Shown: one piece after another, positions 34,744 to 46,811 of the stretch
How the letters are laid out: the number at the start of each line of letters is the position of its first letter
How positions within the stretch are numbered: the stretch's first letter is position 1
DNA from: Moniliophthora roreri
Lineage: Eukaryota; Basidiomycota; Agaricomycetes; Agaricales; Marasmiaceae
Length of the DNA: 64,000 bases
NCBI GenBank assembly: GCA_001466705.2
Contig: LATX02000213.1
Location: forward strand, 345,678-409,677
Direction: 5' to 3'
The notes under the pieces: generated by a model
The model's database searches: none
What the model was told of the DNA's origin: nothing
What the model saw: only the letters and a program-made list of their open reading frames with translations
Made by a program: the position numbers and the translations under genes

Positions 34744-37700
34744 AACGGCAGAAGAGGACGATGTCTCCACCGCCAATAACTATCTCACACTTTGTACTAG
34801 CTAAGATGGATCAAAACTCTATGCATATTCCTCTCCAGTACAAAGTAGGAATGAAAACCATTGAAACAAAAGCGTTACTAGACTCGGGAGCAGGAGGACA
34901 ATTCATAAGTACAGGATTAGTGAAGACGCTGGGAAAGAGGTGGATCCAACTACCGGAAAAGATCAAGGTTTTCAACGTTGATGGGATGGCCAACAAAACA
35001 GCCTGGATAACACACATAGTGGAATTAGAATTCCGGATTGCTGGGAAGGAATTCAGAGAAAACTTTATGATATCAGGTATAGGAGATGAGGAAATAATTC
35101 TAGGGCTCCCATGGTTACAATATCACAACCCTAAAATCGATTGGGAAACAGGGGAGATCCAGTTCCTGCCATGAAGGAAAATCCAGATCAAGAGGTTCAG
35201 AGGAATCCTGGACAATATTAGGCCAGAAATCCTCATAGGAGCAAAGATCATGGCTTCTCAGGAAATGGCTCACCAACAACAAACGGTGAAGAAGGACATT
35301 GACAAACTCATCCCCAAGTATCTGCTGGGATATTGAGATCGTTTCGAGAAAGGGAAAGCCGAACGATTCCCGCCTACTCGAACTTATGATCATGCAATAG
35401 ACCTTAAACCGGATTTTGTGCTGAGGAACTGTAAACTATACCCGCTAAGCCCTGCGGAACAGGCAGAACAGGATAAGTTCCTCGAAGAAAACTTATGGAA
35501 GGGGTACATTCGCAAGTCAAAATCACCGATGGCGTCTCCTTTCTTCTTTGTGGCAAGAAAGGAGAAGGGAGCATTACGACCAACTCAGGATTACAGAGAG
35601 CTCAACAAGGGGACAGTAAAGAACACCTACCTCTTGCCACTAATTTCAGAACTTCTCGACAAACTGAAAGGAGCAACGGTGTTTACAAAGCTCGATCTTC
35701 GAAATGGTTACAACAATGTTAGGATAAAAGACAGAGATCAATAGAAGGCCGCCTTTAAAACCAACAGAGGGCTCTTTGAACCAACAGTCATGTTCTTTGG
35801 ATTAAGCAATTCCCCAGCTACATTTCAGGCCTTCATGAATGATATTCTTTCCGACTTCATCGATGAAGGATGGTGTGTAGTCTATATGGACGACATCCTT
35901 CTTTTCTCTGAGGATCAAACCGAGCACATGGAACGAACGGAATGATTGATGCGTCATCTCAAAAGGCACGATTTGTTCCTCAAACCGGAGAAATGCAAGT
36001 TCGACGTAACGGAGGTAGTATTTCTGGGAATGGTCATCAGACCCGGTTACATTGCCATGGATCCAGTGAAGTTAGCAGGGATAGCAGAATGGGAACTGCC
36101 ACAAATGGTAAAAGGGGTGCGCGCGTTCTTAGGATTCGGGAACTTTTACAGGAAGTTCATAGGGAAGTACACGCAATTGATGAGACCAATGAATGACCTA
36201 TTGCAAAAAAATTGGAAATTTGAGTGGACCAAGGAATGTCAAATAGCCTTTGATCTCCTCAAGGCAAAGTTTCTTTCGGAACCAATACTTGTCATGCCAG
36301 ACGTTGATAAACCCTTCATCATAGAAGCTGACGCCTCTAAATGGGCCACGGGCGCTGTTCTCCGACAAAAGGGAGCGGATGGCGAATGGCACCCATGTGG
36401 CTACCTTTCAAAGTCCCTGTCACCCACGGAGCGGAACTACGAGATCTACGATCGTGAGCTCCTAGCCATTTACCGGGCATTGATGGAATGGCGACATTAC
36501 CTCATGGGAGGAAAATTCAAGGTCGTGATCCTATTGGACCATAAGAATCTGACATACTTCTGTATGGCACAGAAGTTGAACAGGTGACAAGCCAGGTGGA
36601 GCCTTTTCTTATCGGAATTCGATTTGGGGCTAGTACATGTTCCTGGGAAATCGATTACTCAAGCTGACGCCCTATCAAGGCAGAGTAACGAACAGAATGA
36701 TGTGGACAATGATAACAAGGATATCGTTATGCTACCGGACCGACTATTCATCAAAGGGATTGATCTAGGGATAAAAGAGGACATTATAGAATGATTGGGC
36801 CTGGACGACTTTCACAAGTCGGCCTTGGAGCAGTTATTGCAACAAGGTGTGCTGCCAATCAAATCTGCACTATCAGATTGGAAGATTGAAGGAGGATTAC
36901 TCTTCTTTCAAAATTGAGTCTACATCCCGAATGACACCAATCTCCGCTGATGCATGGTACAAGCCATACATGAAACACCAGGCATGGGACATCCGGGACA
37001 ATGGAACACTATTAAGCAAGTACAGAGAGATTTTTGGTGGCCAGGAATGGCCAGATTCATCAGATCTTTTGTTGATGGTTGTGTTGTGTGTCAACAATCA
37101 AAAATCAATACTCACCCCACGAAGATGCCCATGCAACCCATAAAGCCAACACCAAACTCATTCCCGTTTCAAATCTGCACAATGGATCTTATTACAGACC
37201 TACCTGAATGCGATGGGATGGATTCAATTCTAGTCATGGTGGACCACTCGTCTATGAAGAGGGTAATTTTTACTCCATGCACCAAAACAACGGACGCCAC
37301 GAAAATAGCGGAATTATTAATCCAACATCTTTACAAAAGATTCGGACTACCAGATCACATCATATCAGATTGAGACCCCAGATTTGCTGCAGAAGTGTTT
37401 CAGGAAATGGGAAGACAACTGTCTATCAAACACTCGATGAGCACAGCATTCCACCCACAAACCAATGGAGAAACTGAGCGAGTAAATCAAGAAATCGAAG
37501 TCTACCTTAGGGCATTTTGCTCAAAGGAACAGACCCGATGGAAGGAATATCTTCCTTTAGCCAAGTTCGCACACAACAACCGAACTCACTCTGTTCTCAA
37601 GAAATCTCCATTCTTCATGATGATGGGATACCACCCTCGTCTGCTCCCAACAATATTCGAAAAGACAATGATCCCCTTGGTAGAAGAACGACTCCAAGAA

Positions 37701-38243
37701 TTAAAGAGGATTAGAGAAGAGACTACAAGCCTGTTGGAGTTAGCACGACAGCAGATGATGCGAAGAGAAAAACAGAAACTGGATATGTTTGAGGAAGGAC
37801 AGAGAGTCTGGTTAGAAGCGAAGAATCTGGCCACGGGATACCCGTCGAAGAAGCTAGCTCCCAAGAGGGAAGGGCTGTTCGAAATCCTTGAGGTTCTAGG
37901 ACCGGTGACATACAAGTTAGACCTACCGCACCAATGGAAAATCCACCCCGTTTTCCATGCCGCCCTTCTATCACCATTTAAAGAAACCGAAGCCCACAGA
38001 CCAAGCTTCACAGAACCACCCCTGGATCTTATAGAAGGATTTGAAGAATATGAAGTGGAAGCGGTCATAGGACATAGACCGAAGAAATGACCACGGGAAT
38101 TTCTGGTCTCGTATACTGGGTACGACTTGTCCCATAACTGATGGATCCAAATGGAGGGAATGGTGAACTGCCTAGACCTCCTCAAAGGATATATAAAAAG
38201 GCATCGGGTAAAACCCAGAGATCCCATTCCCACTCCAGAATAA
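34740..38243 (+). pseudogene. pol: G1 pol: protease, reverse transcriptase, RNase H, integrase, chromodomain
   Basis: One constant reading frame of about 1,168 codons with no frameshift but eleven in-frame stops: ten TGA (35172, 35334, 35943, 36585, 36792, 36915, 36948, 37371, 38088, 38139) and one TAG (35742). Domains: aspartic protease ALLDSGAGGQFIS with IILGLPWL; RT with [26 protein letters not shown] and VYMDDIL (YMDD 35883-35894); RNase [16 protein letters not shown] and [11 protein letters not shown]; integrase zinc-binding HETPGMGH...CVVC, catalytic TMDLITDLP and GETERVNQEIE; then HPVFHAALLSPF and a chromodomain EVEAVIGHRPKK...FLVSYTGYDLSHN. Ends TAA at 38241. An intact relative would copy and integrate the element. 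Most stops sit where relatives have Arg. Confidence 0.9.
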
Positions 38244-38245
38244 CC

Positions 38246-38800
38246 ATGTCCAATGCAACTACCGCCGCCTTTTCCTCTTCTGCTTCTAGCAGCCAGTCAG
38301 CCCGAGTCCTGAGCCCTGTTCCTACTGTGTCAGGGAAAGGACAATATGGAGAAAATATCACCTACCCAAACGGTCTCAAGCTCAACCCCTACCAACTCCT
38401 ACACCTCTTTAATTCCGGACAGTATGACAACCAAATCCAAGCTGCCACTGATCAGCACAACAGACTGGAACCCTGCGTCAAAAACCTGTTTTTCCTCAGG
38501 ACCCAACAAAAGCTTTTCGAAAGAGTCATTGAAAGCTGCAGTCTCGAGATTGCAAACCAGGTGATGTACGCCTGTAATTATCAACTGGGGCTTGCAGGTC
38601 CCATCACGGTACCATCTACATTTCTGTATCACCCCCATTTGTCCATGCCTCCTCCCGCAGATCCCAGAGCGATGTCAGAATACTCTGATCCCCTCTCCTT
38701 CAGCCCCCTTGACTGACTTGGACGACAAACTGATGGGAATGGATATCCCCGTCCCGACATCAACAACACTCGAAGTCTCATCTCCCAACTCACTTCCGAA
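38246..38800 (+). pseudogene. G1 third ORF, first (truncated by contig join) copy
   Basis: ATG at 38246 two bases after the pol TAA. The product starts MSNATTAAFSSSASSSQ. Cut by the n at 38801; the full version is the identical downstream copy at 40434. Confidence 0.8.
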
Positions 38801-40988
38801 NGGAATTCGATTTGGGGCTAGTACATGTTCCTGGGAAATCGATTACTCAAGCTGACGCCCTATCAAGGCAGAGTAACGAACAGAATGATGTGGACAATGA
38901 TAACAAGGATATCGTTATGCTACCGGACCGACTATTCATCAAAGGGATTGATCTAGGGATAAAAGAGGACATTATAGAATGATTGGGCCTGGACGACTTT
39001 CACAAGTCGGCCTTGGAGCAGTTATTGCAACAAGGTGTGCTGCCAATCAAATCTGCACTATCAGATTGGAAGATTGAAGGAGGATTACTCTTCTTTCAAA
39101 ATTGAGTCTACATCCCGAATGACACCAATCTCCGCTGATGCATGGTACAAGCCATACATGAAACACCAGGCATGGGACATCCGGGACAATGGAACACTAT
39201 TAAGCAAGTACAGAGAGATTTTTGGTGGCCAGGAATGGCCAGATTCATCAGATCTTTTGTTGATGGTTGTGTTGTGTGTCAACAATCAAAAATCAATACT
39301 CACCCCACGAAGATGCCCATGCAACCCATAAAGCCAACACCAAACTCATTCCCGTTTCAAATCTGCACAATGGATCTTATTACAGACCTACCTGAATGCG
39401 ATGGGATGGATTCAATTCTAGTCATGGTGGACCACTCGTCTATGAAGAGGGTAATTTTTACTCCATGCACCAAAACAACGGACGCCACGAAAATAGCGGA
39501 ATTATTAATCCAACATCTTTACAAAAGATTCGGACTACCAGATCACATCATATCAGATTGAGACCCCAGATTTGCTGCAGAAGTGTTTCAGGAAATGGGA
39601 AGACAACTGTCTATCAAACACTCGATGAGCACAGCATTCCACCCACAAACCAATGGAGAAACTGAGCGAGTAAATCAAGAAATCGAAGTCTACCTTAGGG
39701 CATTTTGCTCAAAGGAACAGACCCGATGGAAGGAATATCTTCCTTTAGCCAAGTTCGCACACAACAACCGAACTCACTCTGTTCTCAAGAAATCTCCATT
39801 CTTCATGATGATGGGATACCACCCTCGTCTGCTCCCAACAATATTCGAAAAGACAATGATCCCCTTGGTAGAAGAACGACTCCAAGAATTAAAGAGGATT
39901 AGAGAAGAGACTACAAGCCTGTTGGAGTTAGCACGACAGCAGATGATGCGAAGAGAAAAACAGAAACTGGATATGTTTGAGGAAGGACAGAGAGTCTGGT
40001 TAGAAGCGAAGAATCTGGCCACGGGATACCCGTCGAAGAAGCTAGCTCCCAAGAGGGAAGGGCTGTTCGAAATCCTTGAGGTTCTAGGACCGGTGACATA
40101 CAAGTTAGACCTACCGCACCAATGGAAAATCCACCCCGTTTTCCATGCCGCCCTTCTATCACCATTTAAAGAAACCGAAGCCCACAGACCAAGCTTCACA
40201 GAACCACCCCTGGATCTTATAGAAGGATTTGAAGAATATGAAGTGGAAGCGGTCATAGGACATAGACCGAAGAAATGACCACGGGAATTTCTGGTCTCGT
40301 ATACTGGGTACGACTTGTCCCATAACTGATGGATCCAAATGGAGGGAATGGTGAACTGCCTAGACCTCCTCAAAGGATATATAAAAAGGCATCGGGTAAA
40401 ACCCAGAGATCCCATTCCCACTCCAGAATAACCATGTCCAATGCAACTACCGCCGCCTTTTCCTCTTCTGCTTCTAGCAGCCAGTCAGCCCGAGTCCTGA
40501 GCCCTGTTCCTACTGTGTCAGGGAAAGGACAATATGGAGAAAATATCACCTACCCAAACGGTCTCAAGCTCAACCCCTACCAACTCCTACACCTCTTTAA
40601 TTCCGGACAGTATGACAACCAAATCCAAGCTGCCACTGATCAGCACAACAGACTGGAACCCTGCGTCAAAAACCTGTTTTTCCTCAGGACCCAACAAAAG
40701 CTTTTCGAAAGAGTCATTGAAAGCTGCAGTCTCGAGATTGCAAACCAGGTGATGTACGCCTGTAATTATCAACTGGGGCTTGCAGGTCCCATCACGGTAC
40801 CATCTACATTTCTGTATCACCCCCATTTGTCCATGCCTCCTCCCGCAGATCCCAGAGCGATGTCAGAATACTCTGATCCCCTCTCCTTCAGCCCCCTTGA
40901 CTGACTTGGACGACAAACTGATGGGAATGGATATCCCCGTCCCGACATCAACAACACTCGAAGTCTCATCTCCCAACTCACTTCCGAA
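38801..40988. repeat. Exact 2,187-bp direct repeat after a single n (assembly duplication)
   Basis: 38802-40988 repeats 36614-38800, and all frames translate identically. It spans the end of RNase H, the whole integrase and chromodomain, and the start of ORF3. Identity across a contig-join n points to unmerged overlapping contigs. Confidence 0.9.
38802..40431 (+). pseudogene. Repeated copy of G1 RNase H end/integrase/chromodomain
   Basis: Same sequence as 36614-38243, including the TGA positions and the final TAA at 40429-40431. Biologically this and the first copy are probably one and the same locus. Confidence 0.85.
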
Positions 40989-41808
40989 CCCTTGGTCAAT
41001 GAAGTGCGACTCCCCACCATTGCCCACTCCTCCCCCAAACCCGACAACACCCTCATTTATCCTGACCCCACTCCCAATCCCAACGTCAAGCCTAAGATTG
41101 AGTCAATTGACCCCGCCAGCTCACCCCAACCTGGATCTTTGACCACCGTTGACCCCCGAAGTCTTCAGATGCCTGAAGCCTCAGTTCCACCGGAAGGTAG
41201 AACACATCCCCACGGTTGGAGGGGAGGTCGTTCCCAGGGAATCAGAGGACATGGTCAAGGACGAGGAATGGGAGAATCGAATCCCCGAAAACGATGACAC
41301 CCCACCAATGCTCAGCTTGAGAAGTCTGACTCTGGTCCCAATCCTGATGACGAAGCTCGTTGACCGCATCTCTGCCCTTTGTGCAGACTGGAACACCATT
41401 TCACCCGATATTGCCCACAGTACATGTGTTGCAGATGCTTCAAAACTCAGCCTGGACATACATCTAGCCACTGTCCTGAGCAATGAAGGTCTCGCTGCAT
41501 TGCGCACCGAAGGTCTGATTCAGGTACAGATGCTATGTCGGATGATCGCTGTTATGATGATGAGCCCTATGAAAATCTCGGAGGAGAATGCTGAGGCTTT
41601 GGTTGAGGGGTACGATAGGGATGCCCAGCTGATGTTCGTAGGGGCAGATCCCCAAAAGGTGAGGTTACTCTCCATCGAGGAACAAGCGGCTATAGGATGG
41701 CAGCCGACTTTTGACGTCCCAGTGACACCAATGATGTGGACGGTGGATGAAATGCCGGATATGTCATACGACTACAATGAAGAATTGTACAGAGATGGAG
41801 AATTGTAG
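40434..41808 (+). pseudogene. G1 third ORF: tandem CCHC zinc-knuckle protein downstream of pol
   Basis: Starts two bases after the pol stop. The N-terminal 150 residues include NPYQLLHLFNSGQYDNQI and ERVIESCSLEIANQVMYACN, then a Pro/Ser-rich linker. The frame is broken by TGA at 40902 (Arg in G2/4) and others. In the same frame, 41373-41474 encodes CPLCRLEHHFTRYC (CX2CX4HX4C) and CCRCFKTQPGHTSSHC (CX2CX6HX4C). The C-terminal acidic tail, ending DMSYDYNEELYRDGEL before TAG at 41806, lies in another frame that is open from 41149, so an indel or frame switch occurred near 41.58 kb. Zinc knuckles suggest nucleic-acid binding. The role in the element is unknown; it is not an envelope protein (no signal peptide or membrane segment seen). 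Confidence 0.6.
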
Positions 41809-41848
41809 GTGATGGCAACACAGAGTTTGCCTCTTGTTGAGGGGGTAA
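41809..41848 (+). other. G1 polypurine tract region
   Basis: Short stretch between ORF3 and the 3' LTR, ending GTTGAGGGGGTAA immediately before TGTTAC. This is the expected place and composition for the plus-strand primer. Confidence 0.7.
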
Positions 41849-42287
41849 TGTTACGTTTCTTTTCTTCTTCTTCTCTCTATGCTTCCCATTCCATCGGACC
41901 CATACACCTTCTCAGTCCCCTTTTGCTTCTTCCCATATGCTTCCACTGTCATCGGACTCGTACACCTCCTCAGTCCCCTTTTGCTTATCCCTTTGTATTA
42001 CCAATATCCCGACGGACTCAGGAATTCTTATTTAATCACCGGACTTATCGCTCTTCCATATGTAGCAAGTATTAGAGCGGTTGTAACGTATTTAAGTGCT
42101 CAAGCTGAGACTTAGAGTCTCCAGCTTGACCTGGTTAATACTAGCTTGTGTCAACACAACGATTGAAGGACTTCTGAACTTCAGCAACTGCTGAACAAAC
42201 TCAAACTTGAACCTGAGCAACTACTTAAACAGAGGTGACACTTCGCTAAAGTGGTTGAGTTGACGTTGCTGCGCAAGTAATGTAACA
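41849..42287 (+). repeat. G1 3' LTR
   Basis: 439 bp, same ends as the 5' LTR. Followed by CAACT, the target duplication, and then MITE Z3. Confidence 0.95.
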
Positions 42288-42400
42288 CAACTTGAAACTA
42301 ATAGAATTTTCTGAGTGTTGTCTGGAAGCAAATATATAGCAGTATTCTCAGAGTATTTCCTTTGTATTAATAGTATAAAAAGAACACCTTGTATGTAGTG

Positions 42401-42441
42401 TGATGAAGTACTGCACCGGTAGCCCATTTCGAGGCGTCCAC
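42401..42441 (-). pseudogene. G2/4 RT-RNase H junction sliver between Z3 and Y1
   Basis: Minus reading [12 protein letters not shown], the RNase H start, continuing into 32224 after removal of Z3 and into 45860 after removal of Y1. It is short, but its continuity on both sides proves that G2 and G4 are one element. Confidence 0.8.
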
Positions 42442-45400
42442 TAATATGTCAAACCTAGAAAAGACCCACTTTTATTCATTTTACACTATTTCTGAATCAG
42501 AACACTTTAATATGACACGAGATAATGGGTAATAAGGACTAGAGTGAGCCCAGTCTGCTAGTCATTGCCTTAGAGAAGTGGTAGTACCTTAGAAAGTATA
42601 AAGAGCTATATGATACACTATATAGAGGTGTCTAAGCTGTACTTTCTAACCTATCTAAGTATCAGATCCAAAGCGGATCACTCCTGAAACCTGTAGGGAA
42701 TCTAACTATAGCCCAATGAACGCATTGGCTAGTTAACCAAGCTCTCAAAAGTGCTATCAATAGGATTTTAACTTCTATTTTACTTTTCTATGACATCTGC
42801 AAAGTGCAAGCTGCAGTCAAACAGTACAGAGGTACTTAGAGGAGACATCAAAACAGAAAGACGACTTAGAACAGGAACAATCATAGAACGATCCTCCTCC
42901 GAAGTCAATATAGGGATCAGAGTTAAAGCAGGCAATCTCTTAATAAAGAATTCACTGGCAGCTAGACAATATGTGATAAGCAAACTAGGTACAAAGCCTG
43001 CTCAGAAAGACAGATACAATGAGACATATGAAGAATATCTAATGCACAAGAAATCCTAAATAAGACCAAGTGTGCATTGTCAAAGGAGATCAGAACAATA
43101 ACAGCATGTTCCAACCTTGGAAAATTTGGCATCTAGGCCACTGCTGATGTGCAGATACTAGAAAAGGGAAATGCTGTCAAAAGACAGGACGGATACAGCC
43201 ATCTGCTCATAGATACCCAACTTAGAAAAGAGAAAATACAAATTATAGAGTCTAGAACACCTGGAGGCATAGATACCCACATGGATATGGTCAGATACCC
43301 TAGTGGCCAGACTCTGTGACATCTAAATAATCCCTCTTTTAGTATCTCAGTCACTCATTTGTCATTTCCTGAATTATTGGACAATATTTATAATTTTCTG
43401 TAGATATATTCCTTGGACTGTATATAAGGACAGCTAGATATTTGTACATACTCAAGTAACTCTGCCCCCTCTGATTGTGAATACATGACAAGTTTGTTTG
43501 GTGTATAAATTTGTGTGCCATTCCAGTTTTGCTTCCTCACTACAGGCCCTGGAGATTGGTCCTGAGTGACTCCAGAGAGATAGAAATCTGATAACAAACT
43601 TGCGTCGTAAAAGATAAGAGTAACATCTTGAGTGCGTTATAGCACTTTTCTAAGAGAAACTTTACACCAAGAAGGAGCCTTGGGCACTTGGAGTGTGGCC
43701 TGTGTGTGTATCAGGTTGTGACACACTTAGAGTCTTAGCAAGGGGTGTGCCTGCACTGAACTCTTTGTAGAAATTGGTCTAGGACCTTTTCCAGTACACT
43801 GTGTGCTGTAGTTATCTTGAAGAAGTCTTGAACTCCATAGGGTCAGACTATATCAGCTATCAAGTCTTTGTATGGGACTGTAGCTCTTGTGTTTGTGCTT
43901 TGTGCACTGTGNTGAACGCATTGGCTAGTTAACCAAGCTCTCAAAAGTGCTATCAATGGGATTTTAACTTCTACTTTACTTTTCTATGACATCTGCAAAG
44001 TGCAAGCTGCAGTCAAACAGTACAGAGGTACTTAGAGGAGACATCAAAACAGAAAGACGACTTAGAACAGGAACAATCATAGAACGATCCTCCTCCGAAG
44101 TCAATATAGGGATCAGAGTTAAAGCAGGCAATCTCTTAATAAAGAATTCACTGGCAGCTAGACAATATGTGATAAGCAAACTAGGTACAAAGCCTGCTCA
44201 GAAAGACAGATACAATGAGACATATGAAGAATATCTAATGCACAAGAAATCCTAAATAAGACCAAGTGTGCATTGTCAAAGGAGATCAGAACAATAACAG
44301 CATGTTCCAACCTTGGAAAATTTGGCATCTAGGCCACTGCTGATGTGCAGATACTAGAAAAGGGAAATGCTGTCAAAAGATGGGATGGATACAGCCATCC
44401 ACTCATAGATACCCAACTTAGAAAAGAGAAAATACAAATTATAGAGTCTAGAATGCCTGGGGGCGTAGATACCCACGCGGATATGGTCAGATACCCTAGT
44501 GGCCAGACTCTGTGACATCCAAATAATCCCTCTTTTAGTATCTCAGTCACTCATTTGTCATTTCCTGAATTATCGGACATTATTTATAATTTTCTGTAGA
44601 TATATTCCTGGACCATATATAAGGACAGTTAGATATTTGTACATACTCAAGTAACTCTGCCCCCTCTGATTGTGAATACATGACAAGTTTGTTTGGTGTA
44701 TAAATTTGTGTGCCATTCCAGTTTTGCTTCCTCACTACAGGCCCTGGAGATTGGTCCTGAGTGACTCCAGAGAGATAGAAATCTGATAACAAACTTGCAT
44801 CGTAAGAGATAAGAGTAACATCTTGAGTGCGTTATAGTACTTTTCTAAGAGAAACTTTACACCAAGAAGGAGCCTTGGGCACTTGGAGTGTGGCCTGTGT
44901 GTGTATCAGGTTGTGACACACTTAGAGTCTTAGCAAGGGGTGTGCCTGCACTGAACTCTTTGTAGAAATTGGTCTAGGACCTTTTCCAGTACACTGTGTG
45001 CTGTAGTGATCTTGAAGAAGTCTTGAACTCCATAGGGTCAGACTATATCAGCTATCAAGTCTTTGTATGGGACTGTAGCTCTTGTGTTTGTGCTTTGTGC
45101 ACTGTGTTCTTTGTGTTTTGTGTGTGTGTTTGTGATATAAAACATTTTAAAACCATATATACTCCTCTGGAGGTGAACACTTTGAAGTAGAACACTTCAA
45201 TAAGAGAGAATCAACCTAGCTAAGAGTTTTGTTGGCATTCTAAGTGTGGTAACTCTGATCACGTTGATCCACACTTGCACANTAGAAATCTGATAACAAA
45301 CTTGCATTGTAAGAGATAAGAGTAACATCTTGAGTGCGTTATAGCACTTTTCTAAGAGAAACTTTACACCAAGAAGGAGCCTTGGGCACTTGGAGTGTGG

Positions 45401-45859
45401 CCTGTGTGTGTATCAGGTTGTGACACACTTAGAGTCTTAGCAAGGGGTGTGCCTGCACTGAACTCTTTGTAGAAATTGGTCTAGGACCTTTTCCAGTACA
45501 CTGTGTGCTGTAGTGATCTTGAAGAAGTCTTGAACTCCATAGGGTCAGACTATATCAGCTATCAAGTCTTTGTATGGGACTGTAGCTCTTGTGTTTGTGC
45601 TTTGTGCACTGTGTTCTTTGTGTTTTGTGTGTGTGTTTGTGATATAAAACATTTTAAAACCATATATACTCCTCTGGAGGTGAACACTTTGAAGTAGAAC
45701 ACTTCAATAAGAGAGAATCAACCTAGCTAAGAGTTTTGTTGGCATTCTAAGTGTGGTAACTCTGATCACGTTGATCCACACTTGCACAACAAACTGAGTT
45801 AGACTTTTGGAGGTTATCTTTTTGGGTAGTTTTCCACTAGTCTTATCTTAGACAAATTA
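42442..45859 (+). mobile_element. LTR-like element Y1 (three overlapping contig versions joined)
   Basis: Starts TAATATGTC and ends GACAAATTA, flanked by CCAC (42438-42441) and CTGC (45860-45863), both derivable from CCGC. Internal blocks: GGACTAGAGTGAGCCC near 42537, CCTGAAACCTGTAGGGAA near 42683, TATATAAGGACAGC near 43422. After n at 43912 the sequence restarts at the 42717 position, and after n at 45282 at the 44776 position, with small CpG-type differences. The true element is about 1.7 kb. An 89-codon frame (42790, 43986) is carried, but nothing shows it is a gene. Confidence 0.7.
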
Positions 45860-46811
45860 CTGCTTTGATCACAAAAGGCTTGTCAGTGTCTGGCATTAGT
45901 AGTACTGGTTCAGAAAGGAATTTCTTCTTGAGGAGATTGAAGGCAATCTGGCAAGCCATGGTCCATTCAAATTTCTGTGATTTCTTCGTGAGGTCGTTGA
46001 GCGGTCGGGCTAGTTGTGCATATTTCCTGATGAATTTCCTGTAGAAATTCCCAAATTCTAAGAAGGTGTGCACTCCTTTCACAGTTTTCAGCGGTTCCCA
46101 TTCTGCTATACCTGCTAGCTTTACAGGGTCCATGGCTACATAGCCCAGTCGGATCACCATTCCTAAAAATATAACCTCTGTAACATTGAATTCGCATTTT
46201 TCGGGCTTGAAGTAGAGATCATGCTTCTGGATTCGGTGCATTAGTCTCTCAGTTTGTTCTCGGTGTTTGGTTTGGTTTGTCGAGAATAAGAGGATGTCAT
46301 CCATGTAAATGACACACCATCCTTCATCAATAAAATCTGAAAGAATGTCGTTCATAAAGCTTGGAAAGTTGCCGGCAAATTGCTTAGTCTGAAAAACATA
46401 ATGGTTGGTTTGAATAGCCCTCAATTTGTCTTGAAGGTGGCTTTCCATTGGTCTCCATTCTTGATCCTTACATTGTTGTACCCATTCCTCAGGTCCAACT
46501 TAGTAAAGATGTTTGCTCCTTTTAATTTGTCTAGAAGCTCCAATATGAGAGGTAGTGGGTATGCGTTCTTTATCATTCCCTTGTTTAATTCCCGGTAATC
46601 CTGCATCTCCTTTCTCCTTTTTGGCAATGAAGAAGAATGGAGAAGCCATGGGCGACTTCAATTTCCGAATATACTCTTTTCGTAAATTCTCTTCTAGAAA
46701 CTTGTCCTGCTCCTTCTGTTCTGCTGGGCTCAAGGGATAGAGTTTACAATTTCAGGGTATGAAGTCTGGTTGTAATTCAATGGCATGATCATAGGACCTG
46801 GAGGGGGGGAA
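45860..46811 (-). pseudogene. G2/4 reverse transcriptase
   Basis: Minus reading: [51 protein letters not shown] followed by W, then SFMNDILSDFIDEGWCVIY with MDDIL and [19 protein letters not shown]. The YMDD catalytic motif is intact. A frame shift near 46620 is reversed near 46430. Where G1 and G3 have TAG after the GDQ/RDQ residues, this copy has Trp. Truncated at 45860 by Y1. Confidence 0.85.

Larger units (their letters stand above)
32864..42287 (+). mobile_element. Complete Ty3/Gypsy chromovirus G1
   Basis: Two 439-bp LTRs (32864-33302, 41849-42287), both TGTTAC...GTAACA, flanked by the 5-bp duplication CAACT (32859-32863, 42288-42292). The empty site CAACTTGAAAC is visible in other MITE copies. 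Inside: gag, a candidate -1 frameshift site, pol (protease, RT, RNase H, integrase, chromodomain), a third ORF, and a purine tract (GAGGGGGTAA) directly before the 3' LTR. A 2,187-bp exact repeat around n 38801 inflates the length; the true element is about 7.24 kb. It is not functional as it stands because of TGA codons. Confidence 0.9.
32225..42400. mobile_element. CACTA-type MITE Z3, host of the complete G1 element
   Basis: MITE sequence at 32225-32863 and 42293-42400 (747 bp in total, the same length as intact Z5), split by G1. Ends CACTACATACGAGG and GTATGTAGTG. TGA flanks (32222-32224, 42401-42403). Removing MITE and one TGA rejoins the G2/4 RNase H reading. Confidence 0.85.

Noticed and set aside
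34564..38141. TGA recoded as Arg or another amino acid
   Set aside because: Host-gene exons end at ordinary stops and sister elements have CGA/AGA Arg codons at these sites; CpG decay explains the TGA codons simply.
38802..40988. True tandem duplication of the integrase
   Set aside because: Exact identity over 2,187 bp starting right after an n; treated as an assembly product.
40434..41808. Third ORF as a retroviral envelope gene
   Set aside because: No signal peptide, no membrane segment; the Cys/His pattern is of the zinc-knuckle type.
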